64,000 bases of DNA, taken from the NCBI GenBank assembly GCA_016647705.1, contig CM028329.1:60715231-60779230 (forward strand), in the 5' to 3' direction. How positions within the stretch are numbered: the first letter of the stretch is position 1; each line of letters begins with the position of its first letter. A program made the position numbers and the translations under genes. This document shows positions 1 to 11,593 of the stretch, in pieces. Origin of the DNA: Eucommia ulmoides. Lineage: Eukaryota; Streptophyta; Magnoliopsida; Garryales; Eucommiaceae. Below the pieces are notes generated by a model, which ran no database searches, was not told where the DNA came from, and saw only the letters and a program-made list of their open reading frames with translations.

Positions 1-584
1 AGATTTTTCATCATACTTATAACTTGACCACCAACCCCTTCTAAGTGATAAACCCAACTTTCTTACACCATGAAATCAGAAACCATTCATAGCTCCAATT
101 TCTAATTTCTAATTTCAAACTTCTAAAGTACAACAACAACCAAAAATTAAGCAATTGAGAATCAATTATTACACATATGAGCATGAACAGAGACGTACCT
201 GAAGCAAAAACTGCAGAGGCTCGCCGCAGAAGTCACAAACACGAGATCTTCCAGACAGTAAATTAATGGGATCCAACCACGCCTGCCATTCAATTAATTG
301 AATTTTCAAATGAAAAACAGACGAAATTGAATGATAATTCAAAGACAATGGATTATGTTGCTTACTGGTGTCCCTCCAGCCTTGCTTGGAAATAACTGTC
401 TTAGAAGTGACCAACGATTCTTTGGATTTTCGACGAAACCTAACGTTACAGGTACACCTTCTTCGTCTTCTTCCTCGTCAAATTCTTCGTCGTCAAGTTG
501 AGCTTCGTCTTCGTCTTCTTCCATGGATGAGATGTGCAGAGTCTTGAGATTTTCCAGAGGATTTCCGCCATTAACACTGTCCAT
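1..584 (-). CDS. PDCD2-like zinc-finger protein (partial; first two coding exons)
   Basis: Start ATG at 584-582. Exon 1 is 584-366 (73 codons) and exon 2 is 282-199 (28 codons). The 83-bp intron runs from GTAAGC to a CAG acceptor; the next donor is GTACGT at 198, and the rest of the gene lies beyond position 1. The protein opens with a very acidic stretch (residues about 21-43, nearly all Glu/Asp), then VTLGFVENPKNRWSLLRQLF and, in exon 2, WLDPINLLSGRSRVCDFCGEP. These are hallmarks of the N-terminal zinc-binding part of the PDCD2 family (often labelled MYND-type in plants); CDFC supplies the first Cys pair. Known of the family: PDCD2/Tsr4 proteins act as dedicated chaperones of ribosomal protein uS5 (RPS2) in yeast and animals; the same role here is inference. 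An in-frame upstream extension exists in the 5' leader, but the conserved protein begins at 584. Confidence 0.88.
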
Positions 585-900
585 TTCTGCTGATATTTGG
601 TTCAATTTCGATGAAATAAATTTGAGGACAGTGGAGAGGAAGACGAACGATCGGCAGCGGCGGAGAGGAAGACGAAGATGAATGCAGTGGCGGAGACGAA
701 GACAGTAGATCGGAGACGAAGACGAAAGGCGGAGAGGAAGACGAACGATCGAGATGATCGGCAACGACGGCTATGAAAGATTGACGGAGACGACGAAGCC
801 AGAGAACGAGAACGAGAACGACTGCAGCCTGAAGGCAGTGAGAGTTTCGGAGGAATGAGATTAGGGTTAATTTTATTATTACACACACTACCCACTACCA
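585..900 (-). other. 5' leader/promoter region of the PDCD2-like gene
   Basis: Purine-rich GAC/GAA/CGG triplet repeats (about 625-800 on the plus strand) lie just upstream of the PDCD2-like start. Several overlapping short ORFs on both strands here are products of this triplet bias. The stretch is likely 5' UTR and proximal promoter. No clear TATA box was seen. Confidence 0.4.
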
Positions 901-1369
901 AGTGAGAATTACCAAATTGGCCCTCAAGTTACTAAATTATCATTATGACCGCTCAACTCCCTCTCTTATTGTATTACATATATATCTATATATAAAATAG
1001 GAAAACTTTTTGAGAGATCTCAAGATTCCAAAAATAACTTTCTAAGGACCATGTAATGTGTAAAAAAATCATTGTTACAAGACTTCATAGAGTGGTGTTT
1101 TATGGGACAATACTTTTAGGCAAATTTCCCTATAAAATATATATTTTTTATATTTTAAAAAATGTCCGAGCCGGGCTAGGCCGATCTTAAACAAAAATGG
1201 GCAAGCCCTAGCCCGGCCCTAAAAATGAATGGGCCTTAGTCTTCAAACCCTAGCCCTGTCCATGAGCTCAAACACCAAGCGCAAGCCTTAAAAAAATAGG
1301 GTCAGGCTTGGCGGGCCTTCAAGCCCGTGACCTCCCTTACTAAAAATTATATTTTTATTATTTAATTTC
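901..1369. other. Intergenic; degenerate repeat with GCCC/GGGC stretches
   Basis: Contains imperfect inverted GGGC/GCCC words (about 1165-1340). It resembles a second copy at about 35190-35720: both share a GTGGTGTTTT block, near 1093 and 35533. It probably belongs to one low-copy interspersed repeat family. No gene seen. Confidence 0.3.
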
Positions 1370-2950
1370 TAAAAGCTGAGTAATCTCATTTTTTTTACGA
1401 AACCATTATAACTCGGGGTTGGTAACCTCGAGTATTAAAATTCGGGATGACCAACCCCGTGTATATAGTTCGAAGAGTATCTTTTTTTTTTTTATTCTTT
1501 TTTTTTTTTCCAGATAAAACCGGGATTGTGAACCCCTAGTATCTTAGGAAAATAAACAATTTAGTCAACCCCGGGTTTTGACATAATTTTTGTTAAACTC
1601 GGAGTTGTCAACCCCGGTTTTAAGCTCTCAAATCCCCCAAGCCAACCTTTCTCCTTTCTCTTCTTCTCCTCCAATTCTCTACTCTTCCCATTAAAAAAAA
1701 AAACACTCCAAGCATTGGAAACACAAAATTCAAGCCTCCAAATTTGATTTAGAAAAAAACTCATTTCTCGTTTCTAATTCAAATTTTAAACCTCCAATTC
1801 TATACAACCAAATGCTACTTAACAAGGAAAAAACATGAACCCTAAGGTAATGTTTAGAAGCATGAAACTTACCTAAGACCGAAGGGGGAAAAAAAATGAA
1901 CCCTAAGGTAGTGCCTGGAAGCACAAAATTAAAAGCCCCGAAATTCGATTTAGAAATAAACTCATTTCTCATTTCTAAGTCGAATTTCAAACACCCAATT
2001 TCTATACAACCAAACACTACCTAAGACCAAAAAAACATGAATTCCAATATGTGGAGATTAATCTCAACTAGAAAAAACACTAAGGTAGTCTTCGGAAGCA
2101 CATAATTCAAAACCTCAAAATTCGATTTACAAATAAACCCATTTTTCATTCTAATTTGAAATTTCAAACCTCCAATTTTGTACAACCAACCAATTTTGAT
2201 GTAAAACCAATTTCTCATTTCTAATTCAGATTCCAAACATCTAAATTTGTACTACCAAACACCCAAAAAAAACAAATTGAACCCTAAGGTATTGTTTGGA
2301 AGCAAACTCTTTCCCACCAAAAATTTTGGATTTCCTTCTTTTTTGTTTTCTTTTTTCCCGTCAAAATATTTTCCTGTATTTTCTTCTCCAATTTCCTGCC
2401 CATATCTTGCCCTTATTTTTCTATAAATAGTAGAAGTCTCAGTTTTCATTTCCCAATTTAATCACCTGAGATACTCCGGTAAAATGTTCCCGAAGAGCAT
2501 TAAAATATATGAAGAAGACTATGGTGAATGTAGGCAAGTATTTGGTGAATGTTAGCGCCAAATAACTTGGCAGATAGGATGACTTCAAAGGATTGAGATT
2601 ATTTAATTGAATTTAACGAGTTTGTAGAATTTCTTGATGGTATATAGAGGGATTACGTGAGTGGCTTTGAAGATATCGGTGCACAAAAGTTTGCTGATCT
2701 GCCCGTCTAACAAACTTTATTTCAAATTCAAATTGAACCTGGGGTTCATAACCCCGGGTTTATATATATAAATTAATTACCATTGGAACCATATATTCGG
2801 GGTTGTCAACCCCGGCTATAGGGAATATTTTTTTCTCATATACCTAGGGTTGGTAACCCCAGGTTTCAATACTCGAGGTTACCAACCCCGAGTTGTGATT
2901 GTTTTGTAAAAAATTGAAAAAATTCATTTTTCAATAATTAAGTAATAAAA
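1370..2950. mobile_element. Terminal-inverted-repeat element with CGGGGTTGG/CCAACCCCG palindromes
   Basis: The left end (about 1395-1470) and the reverse complement of the right end (about 2820-2945) match closely. The shared core ACTCGGGGTTGGTAACCTCG occurs at 1411 on the plus strand and inverted at about 2870-2891. Both ends hold several further GGGGTTGnnAACCCC palindromes (about 1440, 1565, 1608, 2740, 2800, 2845). The interior (about 1700-2310) is a degenerate tandem array of a MITE-like unit starting CCTAAGGTAGTGTTTGGAAGC and ending CCAAACACTACC. No transposase ORF is visible, so it is non-autonomous. A Mutator-like origin is possible but unproven, and exact ends and target duplication were not resolved. 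Confidence 0.5.
1700..2310. repeat. Degenerate tandem/inverted array of MITE-like units
   Basis: At least three imperfect units of about 120-180 bp share the words CCTAAGGTAGTG, TCATTTCTCATTTCTAA and ATACAACCAAACACTACC, in the interior of the surrounding TIR element. A similar unit occurs at 17331-17620. Confidence 0.45.
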
Positions 2951-3250
2951 CAATAATTTTTATTTAAACAACTCATTTTTATCCTCTAAAAAACATCACA
3001 AAAAAAGTCAATTCAAATTCAGAAACAATATCAATAAATAATATGAAGTTGTTGAATGTAATCTTGTAATATTCAAATTCCGCAATCGGCTATTATTAAG
3101 AACTAATAAGAGAATATATGCATCATTTGAATAAAACAATTTAGACTGTTACCAAAAAACATAAAAGATAGATCCCGGGAAAACATGATAAGTCATTGAA
3201 GTGGAACAAGCCCAAAATGGCAGGTACTTATTATTGCTTTCATATATATG
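2951..3250. other. Intergenic AT-rich spacer
   Basis: Between the TIR element and the target-site duplication of the copia element. No gene or recognisable repeat seen. Confidence 0.3.
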
Positions 3251-3255
3251 AAGTG

Positions 3256-3439
3256 TAAAAGATACAGGGAGAAGAGAAAGAAACTATATTAATTGTTTTG
3301 TACATTCATAATGAGCCTTATTCTCCCCATTATATAGCCGCAGGAGCAAACTAAATTAGGAAAAATACTATGGGCTTACAAAGCCCTACAATGAAGATAC
3401 CAAAAATAAAAATTAACGTGTAGATATAATATTTTAACA
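3256..3439 (-). repeat. 3' LTR of the copia element
   Basis: 184 bp, about 87% identical by eye to the copy at 13587-13770. Flanked on the left by the target duplication AAGTG and on the right (upstream in element sense) by the polypurine tract. Confidence 0.9.
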
Positions 3440-3446
3440 CTCCCCC

Positions 3447-4426
3447 TCAAGCTGGGGCGAAAATGTTGATGAGCCCTAACTTGCTAATAGCTGACTGAAG
3501 AAGAGATGGTCTTGTAGACTTGGTAAACATATCAACAGCCTGTTCTGAAAATGGGACGAAGACTGGTGTGATGATTTCCGATCGAACTTTCTCACGAATG
3601 AAATGGATATCCACCTCGATGTGTTTCATCCTTTCATGAAGGACTAAGTCTGAGGATAACATTATGGCAGACTTGTTGTCACAAAATAACTTAGATGCAT
3701 TTCTCACAGGAAGACCCAACTCGATCAAAAGAGAACGAAACCAAAGGAGTTCACACGTTCCTTGAACCATAGCACGATACTCAACTTCAGCAGAAGATCG
3801 GGAGACGACGGATTGTTTCTTACTTTTCCACGAGATTAGGTGTCTTCCATTAAAGGTACACAGCCTAGAGGTCGAACATCTATCGTCCTCTGATCCCGCA
3901 TAGTCAACATCTGTAAAGCAAGAGAGTCCCTCATATGCTCATGTCATATAAAAGAGCCTAAGACCAGAGCATGTTTTGAGGTACCAAAGGATATGGTAGA
4001 CAACATCCAAGCATGATAGACGTGGTGAGTGCATAAACTGGCTCACAACGCTGACAACATACGTAAGATCTGGCCCTGTATTAGTCAAATAGATGAGGCG
4101 ACCCACGAGTCGCTGATACACTGACGAATCTAATAATAATTCTCACGAGTCTGCTGTTAACTTAAGGTTCGGATCCATGGGAGTAAAGGCGAGTCTACAT
4201 CCAAGCATTCTAGTGTCCTGAAGAAGATCAAGGGCGTATTTTCGCTGGGATAGAAAGATACCTTTTTGAGAACGAGGAACCTCAATACCGAGAAAGTAGC
4301 AGAGAAGACCCAAATCCTTTATGTCAAAAATCTGTTTGAGATCCTTCTTTACCTGTTGAATACCAGGTGCGTCGTCTCTTGTGATAATAATGTCATCCAC
4401 ATAGACTGAGATAATGATGCACTATC
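3447..4426 (-). pseudogene. copia reverse transcriptase YVDD half and RNase H, broken
   Basis: Begins with the catalytic YVDDIIIT at about 4407-4384, then KDLGLLCYFLGIEV and a QRLVGRLIYLTNTGPDL block (about 4115-4060). It ends in RNase H with LFCDNKSAIMLSSDLVLHER (about 3690-3630) and HIEVDIHFIREKV. It is interrupted by stops near 4140 and 3930. The last codons read into the polypurine tract before the LTR. Confidence 0.82.
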
Positions 4427-5099
4427 TATCACACCCTACCCCGGACACCCGTCACCGTGGGGCCGACATAACATCACCTGACCATCAAACCAACTCATAA
4501 AATGACAATATACATGAAATAATATAAAATCATCTATACAACATATACATAATTTAGTGCTATAGGGACACACCCGTCCCAAAAAAATAAGAACAACAAA
4601 ATAAATCTCATGAACCCCTCTTAGGTTCACTTCTGACAGCTCGTCTCAAAATACTCTCATATGACTCTATCGCATGACACGTATAACTCTAACTAGTCCC
4701 AGTAGGGGACCGACTCCTAGCTGATTCACCTGCGAGTGTACTGTCTTCTTAGTAAAAATATTTTATAATAATAAATCATTCTACAACATCTAAATGGATC
4801 AAACGTAAGTATATAAACACCACATAACTCGTAAAATCTTCAGTATATAAGCAGTGAAAATAAAGCGATATAGATAAGTTCCATCCAAATCCATCTAGTA
4901 TAAAATCATATCAATCACCATAATAAATAATAAATCACTCAATATAAGTAAAACACCACATCTTAAACACACATCTCAAACCACCACTCCACCACAACAC
5001 ACACTGGCTAGCCATAGTGATCGTTTTAACCTCACGATCGGGAGTTTGCAACGGTACCGTACCATCCGTAGGATATACCTTCCTACGAACATCCATCAC

Positions 5100-5210
5100 T
5101 CCGCCGAAGCGGATAATCACTGCGCAGTATAACGTCTAACATCACTCTGCCGAAGCGGATCACATCACTCCGCCGAAGCGGATAACCTCACTCTGTCGAA
5201 ACAAATAAAT
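5100..5210. repeat. Short tandem repeats with GCCGAAGCGGAT
   Basis: Three near-perfect copies and one diverged copy of a CACTCYGCCGAAGCGGAT unit, irregularly spaced, inside the solo LTR. Confidence 0.6.
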
Positions 5211-5854
5211 ACTATGGCATCGTCAAATCAATAACATCATCATCAAATCACAAATCAGTAACATCGTCTAATCAACATCGTCAAATCTCAAACATCACCT
5301 TCTATTTCCAAAACTGATTTTTAATCCAAAATCATATTTCTCATTTTTCTTTTAAAAAAAACGTCTGATTTCACCAAATCATTTTTTCACCCTTACCTGT
5401 TTGATTCATATTATTTTGAAATCATTTAATTTAACTACAACCATTTTTCATATATATATATAGGTTTGGCAAGAAGACAGTACACTCACCTGATAAGCCG
5501 CACTCACAAGCTCCCCCGACTCTCCGTTTCTGATTCTTCGATAATTGTGAACCTATTTGTGACATGACCTAAAATTAATATTTTATGTAAACATAACTTA
5601 ATCATGAATTGTAGACCCTAAATTTCGTAATTTCCTATATATATATATATATTAAAGAAGTTCGAAATTCTACCTTCTCCAAATTTTTTCGTCGGCCGTG
5701 AGATTGGATCATTAATTTTAGTGGGGTGGTTTGTGCAAATTTTCCTTTTTTTTTTTTTTTTCTTTTCCCGTTTCTTCTTCTCCGGCTTCTGTTTGCATTT
5801 GGGTTCACCGCCGATCAAGCCTCGCCGTCGATCAAGCCTTGCCGTCCCACCAAC

Positions 5855-6340
5855 CGAACACACGCACCATCAGACAAACGAACCCACACACTTCCACATC
5901 TACCCCCATGCACACCCACCATCCGCCCACACGACACACACAGTAACACACATACACTATTCTCTCTCTCTAACTCTACACTCCACTCCGGCGATCACCA
6001 CCCTTAACGACTATACACACACACACACAATTGAAATGCACACACAGCTACACACATGCACTGCCGATCGTCCACACACACACTATCAAAAACATAGCAC
6101 ACACACATAACCGTCAAACCCACCTTCTCTCTCTCTAACTTTCCGGCCAACTCCGGCGACCACCATGCACACTGATTACACACGTACACACCCAGAACAC
6201 ATAAACACACACAAACCCACATATAAACACCAACGACGATGATGACGATCAAACACACACCACCGCCACCTCCGTCGACGAAACCCACTGACCGAACTCA
6301 CAACATACATATACACAACATCACACACACACACATGACA
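5855..6340. repeat. CA/CACAC-rich low-complexity tract
   Basis: Long runs of ACACAC, CACCA and TACACA inside the solo LTR. They generate long but meaningless Thr/His-rich (plus) and Cys/Val-rich (minus) reading frames. Confidence 0.7.
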
Positions 6341-6915
6341 AACATGTGACAACCCCACGCCACCGGACGATCGACGCCCACCAATTCCCACACCGTCGGA
6401 CATTCTCTCTTTCTCCTTTTGCGCTCTCTGTTTTTGGTTCCCTGATTTTCTGATTTCTGCTCCTTCCTTTTAGGTTGAAGATCACAATTGCATAGGTATT
6501 AATATGCATGATTTGGGTGGATCAATTTGATCCTAGCTTGCCACGTCGATCGGATCTCGATCCTTCCTCTCCTTTCTCGGTTCTCCAGCTGTCTTCACGG
6601 CACACACACGCACGATATGTATATATATATACACATATTATAGAAATTCTTTTGATCAAAATACCCTTTCCTCCCCCAATTTCTTAAAATCTCATTTTCG
6701 GTCCAATTTTCACATTTTGACACTTTCTTAAATTGCAATTCCACCTAAAAAAAATTAATTCAAAAGTTAAATGCCAATTTTGGATTAAATGTTTTCTAAA
6801 TTTTCAAATTGACCCCAAAACTTTTTAAATCAAATAATAAATTACGCCACCTACCCCGTTATTTTTGAAACATTTTAAAATACGACTTAAATAAAAATCA
6901 GGGTCTTACACTATC

Positions 6916-7432
6916 CCTGGTGTTGGCGACAAATAAAGCAAGTATGATCCAAGTGACACTGGGTAAACCCCATAGTGAGGATGGCTTCGCTGAATCGGCT
7001 GAACCATGCACGGGGAGACTACTTAAGTCCATAGAGGGTCTTTTAGAGTCGATAAACTTTGCCCGAATACTCCTCTTGAGTCTGAAATCCCGGTAGAGAC
7101 TCCATTTAGACAGTCTCAGTCAGGTCACCATTAAGGAAGACATTCTTGACATCCAACTGGTGCAGAGGCCAAAAATGGGATGCAGCTAACAAAACAAGGA
7201 GCCCGACAGTAGTCAATTTAGCAACCGGGACAAAGGTGGCACCGAAGTCTTTGCCCGGGATTTGTGTGTAGCCCTTAGTAACAAGTCGTGCTTTGTACCA
7301 ATCAACCGATCTATCAGCCAGATATTTGACATTGAAGACCCACTTACAACCAATCGGCCGTTCACCAGTTGGCAAGTCAACCAAGTTCCATGTCTTATCT
7401 ACTGTAGGGCATCTATTTCTGCTTGCATAGCG
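6916..7432 (-). pseudogene. copia reverse transcriptase, N-terminal part, broken
   Basis: The words GCKWVFNVKYL, YKARLVTKGYTQIPGKDF and HQLDVKNVFLNGDL are conserved copia reverse transcriptase signatures. The start shows a frameshift: MQAEIDAL at about 7411-7388 is in another frame from TWNLVDLPTGE. The domain is cut by the solo LTR at 4427-6910; the YVDD half lies beyond it at 4426 and below. Confidence 0.8.
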
Positions 7433-7437
7433 ACAAT

Positions 7438-10003
7438 TGATTGCACCGCATTGTGTGCAATCTAGTACCACTAAATTAATTTTTGTTAATCTTTTAAATA
7501 AATTAAAATATTATAAATTAAGTTATTTTATTTATTTTTGTAGGATTTTGAATTTGGAACAAAACGATATTCCTAAACTTAACAGAAGACGAATTTTTTT
7601 TAAGCAGGGCGGCTCAACCGAGTCGCTCCTGAGAGAGGAGCCGAGCCGATGGCTCGGTGATCGTGTCACATTTTACGCGATCTAATATCACTAAATTAAG
7701 TTTTGTTATTATTTGAATAAATTAAATTAGTATAATTGATTTATTTTTATTTACTTTTGTAGATTTGAAGAATTAGATCAAAAATACACTTTTGGAAGCA
7801 AAATACGCAAGAAAAATATCAAACAGATGAAAGTCGCGATTGTTGGCACTAGAATGAAGACCATTGTTCACTCTTTTAGACATAACTAACTATACAGTTG
7901 GAATTTTGGACTAAAACGTGTTTCACGTGAAACTAGACTTTCTAAGCTTTCCAACAAATGGTCACATGGCAAAATCGGAGTTCATATGAGAAAGATATAG
8001 AGTTGGTCAGGTTTGTCTGTCAGAAGTTGCGCACGACATGGGGCCCATCTTTGTGCACAGTAGGCCCATGCGCTGGGACTAAGCCCAATGCCTTTTCTAT
8101 CCCCTAGGCCCAACATTTCCTTTCTTTAGGCGAGGCCCAATTGTCTTTTTCTCTCTATTTCATTATTCCATCAGCCCAATAAGTGGAGTTAAGCCCATCT
8201 CCCTTTTCTCCTCAGCCCAATGCCTCTTTTCCCAAGCCCAAGCTCAGCTGCCTTTTTCTTTTGCCAAAGCCCATCAACCCTTATCATGTGACCAATGAGG
8301 CAAATAATAGTAACGGTTCAACTCGTTGACTTGGGCCATTAATTAGCAATCAAGTGGACTTTGGTGAAAGAAAGGAAGGCAACTAATCAAATTGAAGGGA
8401 GTGATTTTTACTCCATTTGGGGGGATTGACATTTATTCTCTTACCTTTTTCAGTTTCTTCTCTCTTTTTAAGAGGTCAACCAGTAGGTTATTTTTTTTCC
8501 GGATAGTTTTCTTTTGTATTCTATTTTTTATATACACATTATGAGAATTTTGGGGACGAAAAGTGAAGATCAAATGAAAAACAATTCAATGCGCGACTAA
8601 TCTTCTCCTACCGGTTAGGATTATTGGTATGTATTTTGGTTTATGTAATATTATATTGTTTGATTAATTTTAGTTTATGTGTAAACAATTATATGATGAT
8701 GAATTTTGTGCTCAAAATATAGTTTAAATCGTGATTGAATTTAATTTCGAAATGTTCTTGTAAAGATTTCAATTTTAGATTCGATTATTGCTAGAACGTT
8801 AGATTTTATACCTGTGGTCTAGATCTAACGATCATATAATCGTATTCCTATGATTTAATTATTGGTTTGGATGGTTTATGCCTAGATTATAATTCACTGT
8901 AGATTAGAGTAACGTCGATATTACATTCCGAAAATAAATCATGCCGAAGAATAATAAATCTAATTTTTCTGAGTAGTTCCGACTTATAGTTGGGAACGCT
9001 CGTTTACACAAATTTAAATTAAAAAGAAAATACGAGAAAATCATAATTTCAAAATACGAATTCCACAATTCCTAACCCGATTCCCTATATTCATTCTCTA
9101 GATTTATTATTTTATATTCTTGCGTTTCAAAACCAAAAGTCATTTTATTAAAAAAAAAAATTAATTAAAATTGATATTTACAAGACCGATCTTTGTGGTT
9201 CGACACTCTACTTGAACCTGTACTACATCAGTATCGCGGTACCATTTAAAATTGTATTATTTTTTAGCGATCACTTGGTTGAGCCGAGCCACCGGCTCGG
9301 CTGGCCGCCCATAGGCTGGCCATACGGCCCACCTGTGTGGGTTGGCAATACTAGCCCGCTGGTAACCCCCCATTGGGCCGACCAAAAATGGTTGGCCTAG
9401 TTGGCCAATTAGCCAAGTTGGTCAGTTACCCCCCTTTTTTTTTTTGTTTATTTTCAATTGTACACCTTCTAAAATTCTATAAATAGGGTAGATGGGTTTA
9501 GAGATCAATACCAATTTTTTACTTCATTTCTAGAAAAAATAATAGCATTTTTTTGTTATTGTTCTTCTATTATATTTTTACGTTTCAAGAAAATATCATT
9601 GCACGCACCCATGAGCGGCTAAATTTTCTTACACCGGGTTAGGATATAATGAGGTATGTTGAATTTATGTAATATTGTATTTTCTATTTAATTGTTGGAT
9701 ATTGTATAAAACTATTGCATGACATGAAACTCGTTCTTTAAAAATGATTTTATTGTAATTGAATTTATTGTCAAAATATTCTTGTAAAAATTTTGATTTA
9801 AATTTAATTACTACTTGAACATTAGAACTTGCAACTGTGGTCTAAGTCTAATGGTTATGCAATCATATTCTTGAGGATTGATTATTGGTCTGGATGGTTT
9901 ATACTTAGATTTTAAGACCGATCCCTACAGTTCGATACCGGTAATTAAGCATACTATACTATAATATTTTATGCTTAATTAGGGTAAGTAATTTGAGCGA
10001 TCA
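7438..10003 (+). mobile_element. Second LTR insertion in the copia element (TG...CA, TSD ACAAT)
   Basis: Starts TGATTGCACC, ends GAGCGATCA, and is flanked by the perfect 5-bp duplication ACAAT (7433-7437 and 10004-10008). Removing it restores the copia frame as PKWIVAMQAEIDAL across the junction. It consists of 7438-7657 and 9279-10003, about 945 bp, split by a nested relative. A TATAAATAG box near 9478 and an AAGACCGATCCCTAC block near 9916 give it a plus-strand sense. No coding region, so it is probably a solo LTR or a non-autonomous element. Confidence 0.75.
7658..9273 (+). mobile_element. Third LTR, same family, nested inside the second
   Basis: Starts TGATCGTGTC and ends TTAGCGATCA. Flanking 5-mers are CTCGG (7653-7657) and CTTGG (9274-9278), a duplication with one mismatch. 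Its first 45 bases align with the start of the host LTR at 7438 (shared CACTAAATTAA). Its later part (about 8610-9215) aligns with about 9630-9935 of the host LTR, including a GACCGATC...GTTCGA block near 9184. No coding region. Confidence 0.7.
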
Positions 10004-10101
10004 ACAATCCACTTTGGTTTCTAGAGGGCCTCATGAACGGAGCGAGAAATGACAACCGAATCAAGTTGTCCAAGAAAGGATTTATATTGAGCCGAGAGAT
10101 C

Positions 10102-11581
10102 CTAAAAAAACAAATACTTGAAAATCGGATTATTTGTAGAGCATGAAAGAAGATAGCGGGATGGTGGGCGACGTTCCCGAGTCGGGTAACAACGGGGAAC
10201 AGGGTCAAAGATAATGGGAGATGGAGATATACCTGAGTCTGGAGAAGATGTCGGCAGGGGATGTGAGACACATGGACGACGGGAGTATACTCGTAAGGGG
10301 GTGGGTGAGGGGTCAGGTGGTGGGTGTGATATGGGCAAGGAAGATATATCTAAGACAGGGATAAGACGTGGAAGTGAGGGAGGATCCTCGGTAGTGGCTG
10401 TCTTAATAGGCGAAGAAGGCATGATACCAGAAAAGTAGGGTATAGTTTCGAGAAACGTAACATCAAGAGAGTGGTAAGTACGGTGGGTAACTGGATCGTA
10501 GCACCTATATCCTTTTGACATGGAAGAATAGCCGAGGAAAACACACCGGATAGATATTTCATCTAACTTAGTGCGAGTAAGGCTCCGATTCTGGACAAAA
10601 CACGTACAACTAAAGACACGGGGTAAGATAGGGAAAAGGGTGCTAGTGGGTTGCAATATACGAATGGGGGTTTTGCCTGTAAGGACACGACTCGGTATGC
10701 GATTAATGAGATAGACAGCAATAAGAACTGCCGTATGCCAAAAAGATTTAGGAACATTCATTCCTCGCAAAAGACAACGGACTACAGACATGAGGTGACG
10801 ATTCTTACGTTCCGCCACACCATTTTGTTCAGGCATGTAGGGACAGGTAAGTCGTTGAAGGATACCTTGCTTATTAAGCTCAGCCCGAAAATCATCGAAT
10901 AAGTATTCCACATCCATTATCTGATCTGATATTGCACACTACGATTTTATATTGGGTTTTTATCATTTGAAGGAAGTGGGTAAAGTGAGTGTAAACTTCT
11001 GATTTGTGTTTCATCAAATAAACCCAAGTGCACTGACTATAATCATCTATGAAGGTGACATAGTAGCGGTGTTTGGAAAAAGCTGTAACAGAAGAGGGCC
11101 CCTAAATATCAGAATGGATAAGATCAAATGCTTGGGATGCATGGTGTATACGGGGAATATAAGAGATACGTGTGTGTTTAGACAATTCACAAACCACACA
11201 GTGAAATTTAAAGTCCTTACAAGCTTTATTAAGAGAAAGAAACAACCAACATAAATACTGAAAGTTTGCATGACCCAGACGGGCATGCCACGAGTTTAAA
11301 GTTTTGAAAGAACACAGAGAAGAATGAAAAACAAGTAATACAGAAGCTTGCATACTAAAAGATGAAACGAGTGGAGGTGGAGGGCTATCGAAGTAGTAGA
11401 AGTCATCGTGTTCATATCCCCTACCAAAAATCTTCCTCGTAGTCAGGTTCTGCAATAAGCAACAATCAGGTAAGAAAATAACGGCACATTTAAGATTTTT
11501 AGCAAGACGACTAATCGATAGAAGATTATAGGCAAATTTAGGAACATAGTAAATAGAGTGAAGAGTGATATTAAGGGACAA
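10102..11581 (-). pseudogene. copia integrase (HHCC and DDE core), broken
   Basis: An HHCC zinc domain (HARLGHANFQYL then HCVVCELSKH, about 11300-11160) leads into a catalytic core. The first Asp lies in HSDI at about 11110, where the next codon is a TAG stop in place of the usual Trp. A second is in FIDDYS at about 11050. The Glu lies in PEQNGVAERKNRH at about 10830-10790. A frame change occurs at about 10920-11100. The C-terminal part is Pro/Ser-rich, as usual. Downstream, about 10100-10010, an eroded linker leads to the insertion site of the next LTR. Confidence 0.82.
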
Positions 11582-11593
11582 ACAGATATCTCC

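Larger units (their letters stand above)
4427..6910. mobile_element. Solo LTR (about 2.5 kb) inserted in the copia reverse transcriptase
   Basis: On the minus strand it starts TGTAAGACCC and ends GGTGTGATA. It is flanked by the 5-bp target duplication CTATC (4422-4426 and 6911-6915). Excising it and one duplicate rejoins the reverse transcriptase just before the YVDD motif. It has no coding capacity. It holds short GCCGAAGCGGAT repeats (about 5103-5185) and a CA-rich tract (about 5855-6340). The length and lack of ORFs suggest the solo LTR of a long-LTR element, probably Ty3/gypsy (inference). Confidence 0.75.

Noticed and set aside
5721..6509. Thr/His-rich and Cys/Val-rich open frames as genes
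   Set aside because: They are products of the CA-rich tract in the solo LTR.
7460..7500. Possible Helitron start (TCTAGTACCACTA at about 7459 and a hairpin near 9950-9980)
   Set aside because: The TG...CA ends with a perfect ACAAT duplication at 7433/10004 and exact repair of the copia frame explain the insertion better as an LTR.
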